DNA of 54,328 bases from CAZQIC01 sp964593555 (GCA_964593555.1 CAZQIC010000016.1:1-54328), one strand, 5' to 3'. Shown: positions 18,985 to 28,665, counted from the stretch's first letter. Numbers and translations: made by a program. The notes: generated by a model from the letters alone, not told the origin.

Positions 18985-21900
18985 TTACCTTACTAAAGAT
19001 ATATTTCCTGTTCTAAACACTTCCGATCCGTCAACAACACACACCGCACGAAACACATAGGTATATACGGCCGAATTACAGAGCCGGTCTCTATAAAATC
19101 CGTTCCATACCCCTTTTACATCTGTAGTCTCAAAAACTTTTTCTCCCCAACGGTCATAAATTATAAATGATAAAATTTTCATCGATGCTGCCCCAAAGAG
19201 TTTTAACTCATCATTCTCTCCATCTCCATTCGGAGAAAAAACATTAGGAACAAATAATCCTTCGGAACATGACAAATTAGAAATGGAATCATTAACAGTA
19301 ATTACCAATGTATCATAAGCGCTGCATCCATACACATCGATTATACTCACTACATAGGTTGTGGTAATAACTGGATTTGCAATAGGGCTTGAACAATTAG
19401 TACAACTGAGACCAGCACCTGGACTCCAGTTGTAATTGCTTGCGCCCGCTGCAGAGAGCTGAACCGAACTCCCTCTTGTTATTGTTACATCCGGCCCTGC
19501 GTTAACAGAAGGACTGCTCCCTGAATTATTAACGGTAACTGAATTTACATATGTACAACCCTTGGAATCAGTTACAGTATATCCATGTACACCACTCGAA
19601 AGAGAAGATGTAGAAACAGTAACAGATCCGTTTAGCCAGGAATACGTATATGGGCCCGTACCTCCAGCAACATTTGCCAATGAAGCTACACCTATTGACG
19701 AGTTGCATGTATCATCAATTGAAGTAGATGTCACAGTAAATGAGTTGGGCTGTAAAAGCACTTGCAAAATGGTATCGCGACACATCAGTGAATCTGTAAC
19801 AATGCATGAATAAGTTCCTGCGGTTAAATTGCTTGCCAGAGCCGAAGTTCCTGCCACAGGCTGCCAAACATAATTTAAAGCGCCATTGCCTCCTGAAACT
19901 GTAAGGAAAATTATTCCATTAGCACCACCAGGACATGATACATTTGTAAATGTACCAACAGACAATGTTGGTGAATTCACAGACAAACTATCCACTATAA
20001 TATTGTTAACAGTATCTCTTTTACAAGCGGCATCAGTAATTGTTACACTGTAAATTCCTGTACACAAATTAGTTAATGAGTCAGTTGTAGATCCATTGCT
20101 CCATAAATAGTTTGTTGGTGTCTGGCCACAAACTGTAGGGCCTGCAAGAAGTTTTCCATTGCAAACACATCCATGTATATCATTCTTTGTAACTGAAGCT
20201 GTTATGGGTTGAGGAGAAAATTTTGCAAGTATAAAATCAGAAAAGCCATTAAGATTTCCTTGGTGATAAGTACTACCCGGATTTACCATCGTTACATCAT
20301 TACTTCGGGCTTGATTAGTATAAAATATATTATCGTTTTTATCTATTGCAAAAAAACCGGCAAAATCATTAAACGTCGTCGAAAAGAAATATGTACTCCA
20401 GGTTAATTCCCCCTTGTTACTGAACCGTGCGAAAAAACTTTCAGCCGTTGCGGTTGCGTTTAAATGACTATTATCGAAATACGCTCCGCATCCTGGGTCT
20501 CGAAATGGAATATCGGGTGCATTCGTAATACCACATATATATGCATTATTACAGTTATCGATATGTACTTTTTGTGCAATCACTTCGCCTCCATTGCGTG
20601 CGGTCATTGCAACATTGCTTCCATAATATGTGGACCATTGCATTGTACCAATATTATCAAATTTGGAAAAGAAAAACTTAATCTGGTTGTTAGGATTTGT
20701 TCCATCAAAAAAGTAACCTGAACTGAGGACAGGAAAATTAGTTGAACTCGTATATCCTTCTATAAATAAATTATCCAGCCCGTCAATGCCAATACCCAAG
20801 CAAACGTCATAGCCTGTTCCTCCAAAATAGGTAGACCATAACAGCGTGCCATTATTCGTGAACTTCGAAATGAACGCATCAATACCGTTATTATATGCAC
20901 CTACGTAATAAGTCCCAACGCTGGTAGTATTCTGCACAGGAAAATTTGTTGAACCTGTGTTACCAGTCAGGTACAAATTATCCTGCGAGTCAATGGCAAC
21001 ATCTGCTCCTTCATCTCCATCATCTCCACCAAAATAGGTAGCCCACAACTGTGTTCCATTATTGTCAAACTTTACGATAAATGCATCATCACCCGTAGTT
21101 CCTATGGTAGCATCAAAATAAGTTCCATTATTCAATACAGGGAAATCATTAGAGGCGGTTTTTCCGGTAGCAAATAAATTTCCCTGCGAATCAATAGTTA
21201 ACCTTCTTGGATAATCCCAGAGATTAGCCCCTCCGAAATAAGTACTCCACAACATTGCTCCGTTATTATCAAACTTCGCAAACACCAGGTCATCAAAACC
21301 AGACATTGCAGCTTTATAATATCCAATGGTATTATCGAACGTCGGAAAATCTGTGGAAGCAGTACGGCCCACAATAAAAATGTTGTTATTCTGATCCGCC
21401 ACAACAGAGTGAACTATATCAGTAGATGCATTTCCTCCTATATATGTAGACCACAATAGCACTCCATTATTGTCAAACTTGGTAATAAATGCATCCTGAA
21501 AAAAAGTTAACGTGTTATCATAAAAATTGCCAGTTGTTAGTGTAAAAAAATTATTGCTTTGGCTAATTCCAACAACGTATACGTTCCCGCTTGTATCGGT
21601 GCATATATCAAATTCTACCTCGGCACTACTACCGCCATAATACGTACTCCAAGTAAGGGTTGGGTCGATCACAAGTGTTTGGTTATGGGAGAAGTTATCA
21701 ATTTTAAATATTAACTCTTCATTCTCATATACAAACTCCGAATTTACCTGCTGCTTTGTTGATTCAATAAATGACACAGGAGCACTTTCTGTTATTTGCC
21801 CCAGAGAAGTAACAATAGAAAAATTCTTTTCTTCATTCAGTCTAATTTTTGAATTACCATTAAAAAACATTTTAATCAATTTATAATCGGCGCCGGGGTG

Positions 21901-22392
21901 CACAATAAATTCGTATTTGATTTTATTTTTTTCCGATGCAACCGTTTTAATTACCCAATCTATACCAGGGTAAATATTTATAAAAATAATTTCGTTATAG
22001 CTATGTACATTCTCATGCCAATTTTCGGAATTGCTACCAATTAAATAATTATAGTAATGGGTATTGGGATTTTTATTATACGCATTTGATGTGCCGATAC
22101 TAGCCCCCTTTAGTACCATATCGGTCCTGGAAAATTTTATTGTTGTTGAAGAATCAGGATAGTCTTCACGGATTGCATTTTTTGAAATACGCTCGCGGAA
22201 AATATACGTAAGCCCATGATTAGTTACGTAACAATTAAAATCAGGAGTTTCAAAATAGTATAAAACTGTTGTGTTTGATTCTGTAGATGGAATTTGACCC
22301 TTGTTTTCAATGAAGCCAAGTGTTCCATACGCAGCTGGCATAGCAGCGAACAACAATGCAACGAAAAATATTTTTCTAAAATATATATTCAA
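18985..22392 (-). CDS. DUF7948/SBBP/SprB/CHU_C surface protein
   Basis: This intact protein of 1135 residues has a signal peptide at about 1-23 and a DUF7948-type domain at about 28-240 (ENKGQIPS, INIYPGIDWV, KYEFIVHPGADY). SBBP repeats with WSTYYGG/WSTYFGG strands follow to about residue 705. Then come SprB-type repeats (about 730-965; NVSCPGGANG, DDTCNSSIG), an Ig-like module with GLSCTNC, and a CHU_C domain (PNVFSPNGDGENDEL, IYDRWGEKVFE, terminal GNISLVR). It is predicted to be T9SS type B cargo held on the outer surface. Architecture and terminal residues match the first gene of the window, so the two are close paralogues. The next gene upstream ends 75 nt before it on the same strand, so co-transcription is possible. 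Confidence 0.9.
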   Translation of the reverse strand: MNIYFRKIFFVALLFAAMPAAYGTLGFIENKGQIPSTESNTTVLYYFETPDFNCYVTNHGLTYIFRERISKNAIREDYPDSSTTIKFSRTDMVLKGASIGTSNAYNKNPNTHYYNYLIGSNSENWHENVHSYNEIIFINIYPGIDWVIKTVASEKNKIKYEFIVHPGADYKLIKMFFNGNSKIRLNEEKNFSIVTSLGQITESAPVSFIESTKQQVNSEFVYENEELIFKIDNFSHNQTLVIDPTLTWSTYYGGSSAEVEFDICTDTSGNVYVVGISQSNNFFTLTTGNFYDNTLTFFQDAFITKFDNNGVLLWSTYIGGNASTDIVHSVVADQNNNIFIVGRTASTDFPTFDNTIGYYKAAMSGFDDLVFAKFDNNGAMLWSTYFGGANLWDYPRRLTIDSQGNLFATGKTASNDFPVLNNGTYFDATIGTTGDDAFIVKFDNNGTQLWATYFGGDDGDEGADVAIDSQDNLYLTGNTGSTNFPVQNTTSVGTYYVGAYNNGIDAFISKFTNNGTLLWSTYFGGTGYDVCLGIGIDGLDNLFIEGYTSSTNFPVLSSGYFFDGTNPNNQIKFFFSKFDNIGTMQWSTYYGSNVAMTARNGGEVIAQKVHIDNCNNAYICGITNAPDIPFRDPGCGAYFDNSHLNATATAESFFARFSNKGELTWSTYFFSTTFNDFAGFFAIDKNDNIFYTNQARSNDVTMVNPGSTYHQGNLNGFSDFILAKFSPQPITASVTKNDIHGCVCNGKLLAGPTVCGQTPTNYLWSNGSTTDSLTNLCTGIYSVTITDAACKRDTVNNIIVDSLSVNSPTLSVGTFTNVSCPGGANGIIFLTVSGGNGALNYVWQPVAGTSALASNLTAGTYSCIVTDSLMCRDTILQVLLQPNSFTVTSTSIDDTCNSSIGVASLANVAGGTGPYTYSWLNGSVTVSTSSLSSGVHGYTVTDSKGCTYVNSVTVNNSGSSPSVNAGPDVTITRGSSVQLSAAGASNYNWSPGAGLSCTNCSSPIANPVITTTYVVSIIDVYGCSAYDTLVITVNDSISNLSCSEGLFVPNVFSPNGDGENDELKLFGAASMKILSFIIYDRWGEKVFETTDVKGVWNGFYRDRLCNSAVYTYVFRAVCVVDGSEVFRTGNISLVR

Positions 22393-22466
22393 GACGGAGA
22401 TGAGCTGTAATTAAATATAGCAATAAATTTTGTGAGTCTCTACACAGACAAATTATGTGCGTATTG

Positions 22467-22735
22467 CTAACGGACCAAAGAGATATTTCCCTTTTGATAA
22501 ACTTCAGAGCCGTCAACTGTACATTGACCTAAGAGTACATATGTGAAAACCCCGCTATTACATAGGACATTTCTCCGCTTTCCATCCCAAGCAATAGTGA
22601 TATCATATGTTTCAAAAACTTTTTCTCCCCAGCGATTGTATATTGTGAGTGAACCGCTTTTAATTGCCCCACCTCCAAATATCATCAGTACATCATTTTG
22701 TCCATCTTCATTTGGGGAAAATGCATTGGGAATTT
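22467..22735 (-). pseudogene. CHU_C sorting domain cut off by a frameshift
   Basis: This is the displaced C-terminus of the PKD/propeller protein encoded upstream. In this frame the sequence from the frameshift reads IPNAFSPNEDGQNDVL, then MIFGGG, IYNRWGEKVFE, WDGKRRN and a terminal GNISLVR, a normal CHU_C domain. An ATG at 22685 (LMIF within the domain) overlaps the upstream stop as TGATG, which could allow weak translational coupling. A CHU_C domain without its N-terminus and signal peptide would have no known use. One more T in the run 22733-22736 joins it to the upstream frame. Confidence 0.8.
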
Positions 22736-25700
22736 TATTTCCTCACAATTCACCTGGGGGTCTTCTATATCTACAAGAACAGAATCCATGCTTGTACATC
22801 CATTCTCATCGGTAATAGTAACATAATATGTTGTAGTAGAGACAGGGGTAGCTGTTGGACTGCAACAATTAATACAGCTCAGCCCTGAAGATGGAGACCA
22901 TAAACAATTACTTCCTCCTGCCGAAGTAAGCACAACAGAATTTCCTTTAATTATAGTTGTATCATTTCCGGCAGCTACAACAGAAGGTTGATTCACGGTA
23001 ATAAATACAGATGTGGTGTCAACACAATTTGCATTTGAGACTGTAACAGAAAATAAAGAAGAAATTGCCGGAGACTGATTAATAGCAGGAGTCGCAGCAC
23101 CTGTATTCCATGAATATGAGTTTCCTCCTGAAGCAGTTAGTAAAACATTTTCTCCGGCACAAATGGTATCATCGTCGCTCACTTGCGCAATAGGATTCGC
23201 ATTCACAGTCACACTTATCACTGCGTCAACTGAACAGCCTTGCTGATTGCTTCCGGTAACTGTATACCCTGTAACACCTGCTCCTGGATGTTGAATTATT
23301 AACGGAGAAGATGAGCCAAAATTCCAGGAATATGAATTAGCTCCCGAAGCAGTTAACATTATACTGTCTCCGGTACAAATAGAATTATTTCCTGTAATAG
23401 TAACGACGGACAAATTCATTACATCAACAAAAAAGGTGGTTGTATCTGTACAAACTCCGTTAGATACAACAACCGTATAGGTTGTAGGAGTTGTCGGAGA
23501 AACATTATTCACAGCGCTTGCAGGACCGGCATTCCATGAATAGGAGCTTCCGCCTGATGCGATGAGTACGGTATTGTTACCGCTGCAAATTGTATCACCC
23601 CCTGTTATAGTGGCCGTTGGGACAGTATCAATATTAACAACAGAAAGAAATGTGTCGGGAATACATTTGAAATTACTCGATGTAATTAAACTCACCGTGT
23701 ATGTTCCCGGAGAATAAACGTGTGTTGGGTGAAATAAATTTGCAGGGCCATTATCAGTAACATAATATTTCTCAATTACGCTTCCATCGCCAAAGGTCCA
23801 TTGATATGTTAGACTGTCTGCAACGCGAGGAAAAGAGCATGGCGGGGGAGTGGGAGGCAAAATACTATCAGACAGATTGGTAAACATCACAGTAAAGTTA
23901 CCACAAGCGGGAGTCGTATTTGTAAACATTGAAATAGAGCTATCGATGGGAGGAAGTGAAATAATATTCTGTAATCCATCTTTTGCTTTCGCACTTCCAG
24001 GTAAATTAAGTACAACATCTATATAATTACATGCAGTGCCCAAGCTATTAGGATTATTGATTCTGCCTATATATGAAGCGCTTCTTCTACTTACATAAAT
24101 TTTATCATCAATTCCCATATACATACTTACGAATGAATTGCTCGTGCCGGGATATTTAACAATTGTTTTTTTTGATTTCCAAAAATCTGCTGCCAGCATA
24201 TCGTATTGAACCAGCGAATCAAAGTAGCCTATGTAAAGACGACTATTGTCCTTCGAAAAGCAAACGCCATGTCCGAATTGTTTGTCATCTCCAGTTTGAT
24301 TACTTAATATTCCCGTGTTCATATCAAAATCCATCATGAGCAATGAAGGATATGTGGCAGAACCCGGTGATGGTGGGGCTTGACCAATTGGATATGTGAT
24401 AATATATTTTTTCCCATCGGAAGATATTCGCGAAGCGCCTCCAAAGCCTATCCTGTATGGAGACGTACTAAAAACCGGATTTTGAATTCCCTGATCTGTG
24501 ATTAAGTAAGACCTGAATTCATTATGACAAGATGGGATAACAACCCAATATTCTCCATTTTGTATGCATGTTGGTCGAAGTCTTTCGACTCCCGTTATTG
24601 ACTCGTAAGGAATACCAACTTGTGACTGCGCACTGAAACAGGAATCCATGGCTCTTGTATAAAGCGGAATATTTTTTTGGATAACCTGTCCGAGTCCACC
24701 ATTCAATGACATATCTACAACTGAATAATAATATCCCTGTAATGTTCCAGTACAACCATTTACAGTAAACAAATAATATTTACTTCTATCGCCCGGAAAA
24801 GGAACAATTAATGACGATTGTACTGCCGACCAATCCCCTTTTAGATTGTTTCCCTGCGACATTACTGCATGTGTCTTATCGTAAATATTAACTCCCTCAG
24901 TATAAAAAAGTAATGTTCCGGATTTTGAATCGCTCATGCAAGCCACCCCTTCATTAGCGATGAGACCTCCGGTAGCTGATGTTGTAACCCCTGCATTGCC
25001 AAAGTGTATTCCTGCGGGAGGAGTTGCGGGACCGGGAAAAATCGGTCCGCCTCCAATATACCAGTTTGCATTGGAGCGTGAAGTATCAACAATGTCAGGA
25101 CCACAAACAGTTATTGTTTTTTTTATACTCCACGAACATGCGTTGTCTGTTCCTTTTAATGTTACAATGTATTGTCCTGGTTTTGGATAATCATACACAA
25201 CATTTTGCCCGAACGCCATATCTGTATTTCCCAAATCCCACGTCCACGAACTGGCTGTACCAATAGCATTAAATGTTATTTTGTTACAAGGGCAGCCTAT
25301 GCTCATAGTAAAATCGTCGGCCAATAATGTATCAGCAGTTACTGTAATTGTATCAGTAAAATCATCGGAACAATTTGAATTATAAACCAACAGCTTAACG
25401 ATATATGTGCCTGGCAAAGCATATGCCTTCAAAGGATTTGCGGTATTACTCATACCGCCATCACCGAAAGTCCAGAAATAACTTACAGTTCCTGTAAATA
25501 TTGATTGATCTGTAAACTGTACACTATTGCCTGAGCAAACGGTATCGTTCAACGAATGTGTAAACAACGCTATTGGAATTTCTATAACTGTTATTGTTGT
25601 TTGAAAAGTATCTGTTACCCCGGGATCATATGCAATGAGTGTAAATACATACACACCCGCAGTTGAATAACTATGAGAAACCTGCGTTGGGTTTAGCGTA

Positions 25701-25906
25701 TAGCTTTCTACAGGAGTTCCATCTCCCCAATTAACAGTAAGACTATCTGCAAAAACACTTTGATGCACTCTAAGATTTATACTCTCATTTTCACATAAAA
25801 CAAACGGAGGAGAATTAGAGATTGCTGCTGTCGGAACAGCATAAATTCCTGCCGAAAAAACCAGCAACAATAAAACACAAAAAAATTTAGAATAATATGA
25901 AAACAT
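22685..25906 (-). CDS. PKD / beta-propeller / Ig-like surface protein lacking its CHU_C end
   Basis: The open frame gives 1073 residues. A signal peptide (MFSYYSKFFCVLLLLVFSAGIYA) is followed by three PKD domains (VNWGDGTPVE, YFWTFGDGG, WTWDLGNTD). Next comes a propeller-like section (about 275-640; ANEGVACMSDS, LLFYTEGVNIYDKTH, KYYLFTVNG), then another PKD domain (YQWTFGDGS). At least three Ig-like repeats of the ICSGNN-x-x-LIASGG type and a GLSCINC module complete it. After EEIK the frame slips and ends MHFPQMKMDKMMY, while the true CHU_C sequence continues in another frame. With one base restored the gene 22467-25906 would encode about 1146 residues. The propeller section closely matches that of the protein at 45664-48543, so they share a module. 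Confidence 0.87.
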   Translation of the reverse strand: MFSYYSKFFCVLLLLVFSAGIYAVPTAAISNSPPFVLCENESINLRVHQSVFADSLTVNWGDGTPVESYTLNPTQVSHSYSTAGVYVFTLIAYDPGVTDTFQTTITVIEIPIALFTHSLNDTVCSGNSVQFTDQSIFTGTVSYFWTFGDGGMSNTANPLKAYALPGTYIVKLLVYNSNCSDDFTDTITVTADTLLADDFTMSIGCPCNKITFNAIGTASSWTWDLGNTDMAFGQNVVYDYPKPGQYIVTLKGTDNACSWSIKKTITVCGPDIVDTSRSNANWYIGGGPIFPGPATPPAGIHFGNAGVTTSATGGLIANEGVACMSDSKSGTLLFYTEGVNIYDKTHAVMSQGNNLKGDWSAVQSSLIVPFPGDRSKYYLFTVNGCTGTLQGYYYSVVDMSLNGGLGQVIQKNIPLYTRAMDSCFSAQSQVGIPYESITGVERLRPTCIQNGEYWVVIPSCHNEFRSYLITDQGIQNPVFSTSPYRIGFGGASRISSDGKKYIITYPIGQAPPSPGSATYPSLLMMDFDMNTGILSNQTGDDKQFGHGVCFSKDNSRLYIGYFDSLVQYDMLAADFWKSKKTIVKYPGTSNSFVSMYMGIDDKIYVSRRSASYIGRINNPNSLGTACNYIDVVLNLPGSAKAKDGLQNIISLPPIDSSISMFTNTTPACGNFTVMFTNLSDSILPPTPPPCSFPRVADSLTYQWTFGDGSVIEKYYVTDNGPANLFHPTHVYSPGTYTVSLITSSNFKCIPDTFLSVVNIDTVPTATITGGDTICSGNNTVLIASGGSSYSWNAGPASAVNNVSPTTPTTYTVVVSNGVCTDTTTFFVDVMNLSVVTITGNNSICTGDSIMLTASGANSYSWNFGSSSPLIIQHPGAGVTGYTVTGSNQQGCSVDAVISVTVNANPIAQVSDDDTICAGENVLLTASGGNSYSWNTGAATPAINQSPAISSLFSVTVSNANCVDTTSVFITVNQPSVVAAGNDTTIIKGNSVVLTSAGGSNCLWSPSSGLSCINCCSPTATPVSTTTYYVTITDENGCTSMDSVLVDIEDPQVNCEEIKFPMHFPQMKMDKMMY

Positions 25907-26029
25907 TACACAAAGAAGTCAAGGACTCCAACTATTAATTTAAGCTAAATATTCATTTCCTTAAATACTATTTCGTTTTATTACTTGAATTTGATCTGCT
26001 ATCAAATAATCACAATTGCGCAAATATGG

Positions 26030-26037
26030 TATATTTA
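26030..26037 (+). promoter_or_regulatory. TATATTTA box before a helical-repeat paralogue
   Basis: TATATTTA lies 30 nt before the chosen ATG at 26060, in the place of a Bacteroidota -7 element. The same octamer precedes the paralogues starting at 33731 and 40807. No TTTG is seen at the right distance upstream. Confidence 0.3.
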
Positions 26038-26059
26038 TACTAATTATTACTTGAATTTG

Positions 26060-27580
26060 ATGGTATCATCAGAACAACTTTTTAGGCTCATAAAATCACT
26101 TTCAAAAACCGAAAAGGGCTATTTTAAAAAGTTCTCTTCGTTGCATATCATGGGCGAAAAAAACAACTATGTAAAGTTATTTGATGCAATTGATCAGATG
26201 AGGGAGTACGATGAAGAAAAAGTAAAAGAAAAATTATCCGGCGAAAGGTTTATTAAACGGTTGTCATCCGAAAAAGTCTATTTGAACAACCTCATTTTAA
26301 AAAGTATGACCGCCTTTCATTCATCACGATCAATGGATGCGCAACTGCATGATCGAATACGACAAATTGGTTTTCTATTTAGCAAAGGCTTGCATGAACA
26401 TGGGAATAAACTATTAACAAAAACTATTTTACTTGCAAAAAAATATGACAAACCGCTCGTGTTACTCGAGCTGGCAACAAAACAAATTGACTATATGCGC
26501 TCCGGGAACGGTGTTGAGCTTTTTGAAGCCAATAAAAAAATTCGCGGCCAGCAAGCACAAATTCTCGACAACTACAAAGAATTGATCCAATACAATTTTA
26601 TTGCTTCTGAGTTATTTATACATACTGAAAAAGTGGGGCTCAATGCCCGAGATAAAAACGACTTGGAGATTTTTATAAAAAAATTTAATTCTTTACTAAA
26701 AAACAACAAACTACATTCTGAGTCTTTCCATACAATGCGCTTATCACTGTTTTGCAAATTTATTTTATACGCCCTGCAGGATAACGAAACCGATGCTTAC
26801 AACAGTATAAAAGAGCTCGTTAGGCATATAGAATCGCATACGCATTTAATTGATGAAGATCCGCGGATATATTCTACAGCACTTAATAACCTGGCGATCT
26901 GTGAGTCTGCATTAAAAAAGTACAAGCAGGCAGACATAACATTACACAAAATGCACTTTTTCGCTTCTCAATATTCTCCATTAAAGAACCAGGTGCTGTC
27001 ATCGGCTTATAACATAGAGTTAAGCATGTGTTTGGAAGCGCGACTCTATGAACGCGGATATAAACTAATGAACAGGATGCAGTCGGAATTAGTTAAACAC
27101 AATTTTTTTCCTCCAAATAAACATTTAGAATTAAATATGTATTTCTTTTTTGCCTCGCTGAATATTGTTTATGGAAAATACAAAGCGGCAGCACATTTTT
27201 TGAACATTGTAATAGGTGGTGAAAATGAAAACCTTAGAAGTGATATACAAAGTTCAGCAAGAATATTGCGCCTGATCGTTTATTTTGAATTACGAGACGA
27301 ATTATATTTAGAGTATTTATTAAGGGCCACCTACAAGTACTTACTAAAAAAAGGATCACTGTATGAATTCGAAAAAGAAATTTTAGAATTTATTAAACGG
27401 CGCGGAAAGCAAAATGCGTTGCCTCTGGAAAAAGAATTTAAATTACTCCGCAATAAGCTGCTGATCATATTAAAGGATCCTCACGAAAGAAAAGCGATGA
27501 TCTATTTTAACTTTCCTCTTTGGTTAGAAAGTAAAATCAAGGGTACAACAATTTTAGATCTTGTAAAGAATAAAAAATAG
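26060..27580 (+). CDS. Helical-repeat (TPR-like) protein, unnamed paralogue family
   Basis: About 506 residues from the ATG at 26060. Starting at MVSSEQLFRLIKSLSKTEKGYF matches the starts of three paralogues in the window; the in-frame ATG at 25985 adds 25 residues with no counterpart. The N-terminal signature is LFRLIKSLSKTEKGYFKKF, then NNYVKLFDAID, YDEEKVKEKL and YLNNLILKSM. A long all-helical middle resembles degenerate TPR/HEAT-like repeats (YKQADITLHKM, YKAAAHFLNIV). A conserved C-terminal box reads YFNFPLWLESKI. There is no signal peptide, so it is predicted to be cytoplasmic. The family is not one I can name, and no catalytic motif is seen. It is convergent with the first peptide cluster and separated from it by terminators. 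Confidence 0.85.
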   Translation: MVSSEQLFRLIKSLSKTEKGYFKKFSSLHIMGEKNNYVKLFDAIDQMREYDEEKVKEKLSGERFIKRLSSEKVYLNNLILKSMTAFHSSRSMDAQLHDRIRQIGFLFSKGLHEHGNKLLTKTILLAKKYDKPLVLLELATKQIDYMRSGNGVELFEANKKIRGQQAQILDNYKELIQYNFIASELFIHTEKVGLNARDKNDLEIFIKKFNSLLKNNKLHSESFHTMRLSLFCKFILYALQDNETDAYNSIKELVRHIESHTHLIDEDPRIYSTALNNLAICESALKKYKQADITLHKMHFFASQYSPLKNQVLSSAYNIELSMCLEARLYERGYKLMNRMQSELVKHNFFPPNKHLELNMYFFFASLNIVYGKYKAAAHFLNIVIGGENENLRSDIQSSARILRLIVYFELRDELYLEYLLRATYKYLLKKGSLYEFEKEILEFIKRRGKQNALPLEKEFKLLRNKLLIILKDPHERKAMIYFNFPLWLESKIKGTTILDLVKNKK

Positions 27581-27595
27581 TTTTGGTAAATTAAA

Positions 27596-27624
27596 AAAAG
27601 GCGCTGAAATGTTCAGCGCCTTTT
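27596..27624 (+). terminator. Rho-independent terminator
   Basis: The arms AAAAGGCGCTGA and TCAGCGCCTTTT enclose an AATGT loop. It lies 16 nt after the stop of the helical-repeat gene. Confidence 0.85.
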
Positions 27625-27784
27625 GAAATTGTTAAAGGACTAAAAGAGATGTTGAAGAATTAAAGAGATATCCCTGGATAAGATTTGATCATACCTTTTA
27701 TCCATTTCGCTTCTTGATTTTTTCAACAGTTATTATGTAAGCTGTTGAAGGAATAATCACTAACATGCTTTAAATCATAAGAAA

Positions 27785-27811
27785 AGGAAGGAAGAGTTAT
27801 ATACCCTTCCT
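27785..27811 (-). terminator. Possible weak terminator of the first peptide cluster
   Basis: AGGAAGG (27785-27791) pairs with CCTTCCT (27805-27811), and on the minus strand a short T run follows. It lies 48 nt beyond the stop of the last peptide gene. The stem is short, so this is tentative. Confidence 0.3.
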
Positions 27812-27858
27812 ATGGAATACCTTTTTAAAAAATAATTTTAAATTTTAAGCGGTTAATA

Positions 27859-28167
27859 TTAACCATTATTGCCACACTGTACCGTGCAGCCGAGTCTTGT
27901 GTGTGCGTTGCAGGCCATTCTTGTGCAGCCTTGCAAGTTGGTACAATGTATTTGTGTTTTTTTAACATCATTATCATTAGGAGCTCTATCTGGCACAAGC
28001 CTGGTTCCAGCATCACGACACATATCGAGTGATACCGCAAGCGCACTTATTACGAGAAGACTCACAACCGGATCTGTTCCTCCCACTATTGTCTCAGCTT
28101 CACTTTGCTTTAGCGAGGTTTCAAAGCTGCTAACGCTAAACTCCGTTAACTTTAATTTTCTTTTCAT
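27859..28167 (-). CDS. Leader-containing precursor peptide, lanthipeptide/pinensin-like (cluster 1, P1)
   Basis: This peptide of 102 residues is a predicted ribosomal natural-product precursor. The leader MKRKLKLTEFSVSSFETSL ends at TIVGG (residues about 26-30), with the S-F core 17 residues from the last Gly. The core starts with a hydrophobic stretch (VVSLLVISALAVSL). It then has GTRLVPDRAPND and a Cys-rich end (QIHCTNL-GCTRMACN, LGCTVQCGNNG) with six Cys in all. It is a tandem duplicate of the next gene, with which it shares leader, GT-LVPDRAPND and HCTNL-GCTRM. The leader resembles Bacteroidota class I lanthipeptide/pinensin leaders. No modification enzyme is nearby, so the product type is inferred. 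Confidence 0.65.
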   Translation of the reverse strand: MKRKLKLTEFSVSSFETSLKQSEAETIVGGTDPVVSLLVISALAVSLDMCRDAGTRLVPDRAPNDNDVKKTQIHCTNLQGCTRMACNAHTRLGCTVQCGNNG

Positions 28168-28177
28168 TCTTTATACC

Positions 28178-28219
28178 TATTTTATCAATGCCTACTCTAA
28201 TTAGGTTTTCGGCTTTCCC
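28178..28219. repeat. Conserved 42-bp upstream element, copy 1
   Basis: Identical base for base to the block at 28583-28624 and placed at the same distance (10 intervening nt) before the start codon of the following peptide gene. On the minus strand it contains GCCGAAAA, 8 nt, and an end including AGTAGGC. Related 36-bp blocks precede two genes of the second cluster. It may be a promoter or a 5' leader. Confidence 0.75.
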
Positions 28220-28290
28220 GCTTAGTAAGGAAGGGCAACAAACCTTTCCTTGAAATATCTTCTAAAAAAAATTTTAATTGTGGGCGTTAA

Positions 28291-28572
28291 TTAAGCACCA
28301 TGGGCACACCCCATTCTTGTGCAGCCTGGCAAGTTGGTACAATGTATTTGTGTTTTAATATCATTATCAGTATCATTAGGAGCTCTATCTGGTACAAGTT
28401 TGGTTCCAATTTCTGGACACCTCGCTAGTGAGAATATACCCGCACTCACTACTAGAAGAGACACGCAAAGAGCTGCTGAATCTCCCCCCCCTATTGTCTC
28501 CGCTTCACTTTTCGTTAGAGACGTTTCAAAACTACTAATGCTAAAATCCGTTAATTTTAATTTTTTTTTCAT
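28291..28572 (-). CDS. Leader-containing precursor peptide, lanthipeptide/pinensin-like (cluster 1, P2)
   Basis: This 93-residue paralogue of the peptide downstream of it has the leader MKKKLKLTDFSISSFETSL ending TIGGG. The core again has a hydrophobic run (LCVSLLVVSAGIFSL), a GTKLVPDRAPND block and QIHCTNLPGCTRMGCAHGA. It carries five Cys, against six in P1, and its C-terminus is shorter: the LGCTVQCGNNG tail of P1 is absent. Near-identical upstream DNA and leader codons show a recent tandem duplication. There is no signal peptide of the Sec type, and the hydrophobic core stretch might be membrane-active. Leader type and Gly-Gly site suggest cleavage and export by a C39-type transporter encoded elsewhere. 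Confidence 0.65.
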   Translation of the reverse strand: MKKKLKLTDFSISSFETSLTKSEAETIGGGDSAALCVSLLVVSAGIFSLARCPEIGTKLVPDRAPNDTDNDIKTQIHCTNLPGCTRMGCAHGA

Positions 28573-28582
28573 TTTTTATATT

Positions 28583-28624
28583 TATTTTATCAATGCCTAC
28601 TCTAATTAGGTTTTCGGCTTTCCC
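28583..28624. repeat. Conserved 42-bp upstream element, copy 2
   Basis: Base-for-base copy of 28178-28219, lying between the stop of the upstream peptide gene (28666) and the start at 28572. It is the second half of the tandem duplication and a member of the four-copy upstream element group. Confidence 0.75.
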
Positions 28625-28665
28625 TTTTTATACAGTATTTGTAACTGAAGGTTTAATTATTTATT

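Noticed and set aside
22680..22740. Programmed ribosomal frameshifting to join the CHU_C domain
   Set aside because: No slippery heptamer with a following structure is evident here or at the other two breaks. Simple indels are the more economical reading.
27869..28204. Plus-strand open frame opposite peptide P1, and similar ones opposite P2, P4 and P7
   Set aside because: They are complements of the Cys-rich minus-strand genes and show no family motif; the leader grammar supports the minus strand.
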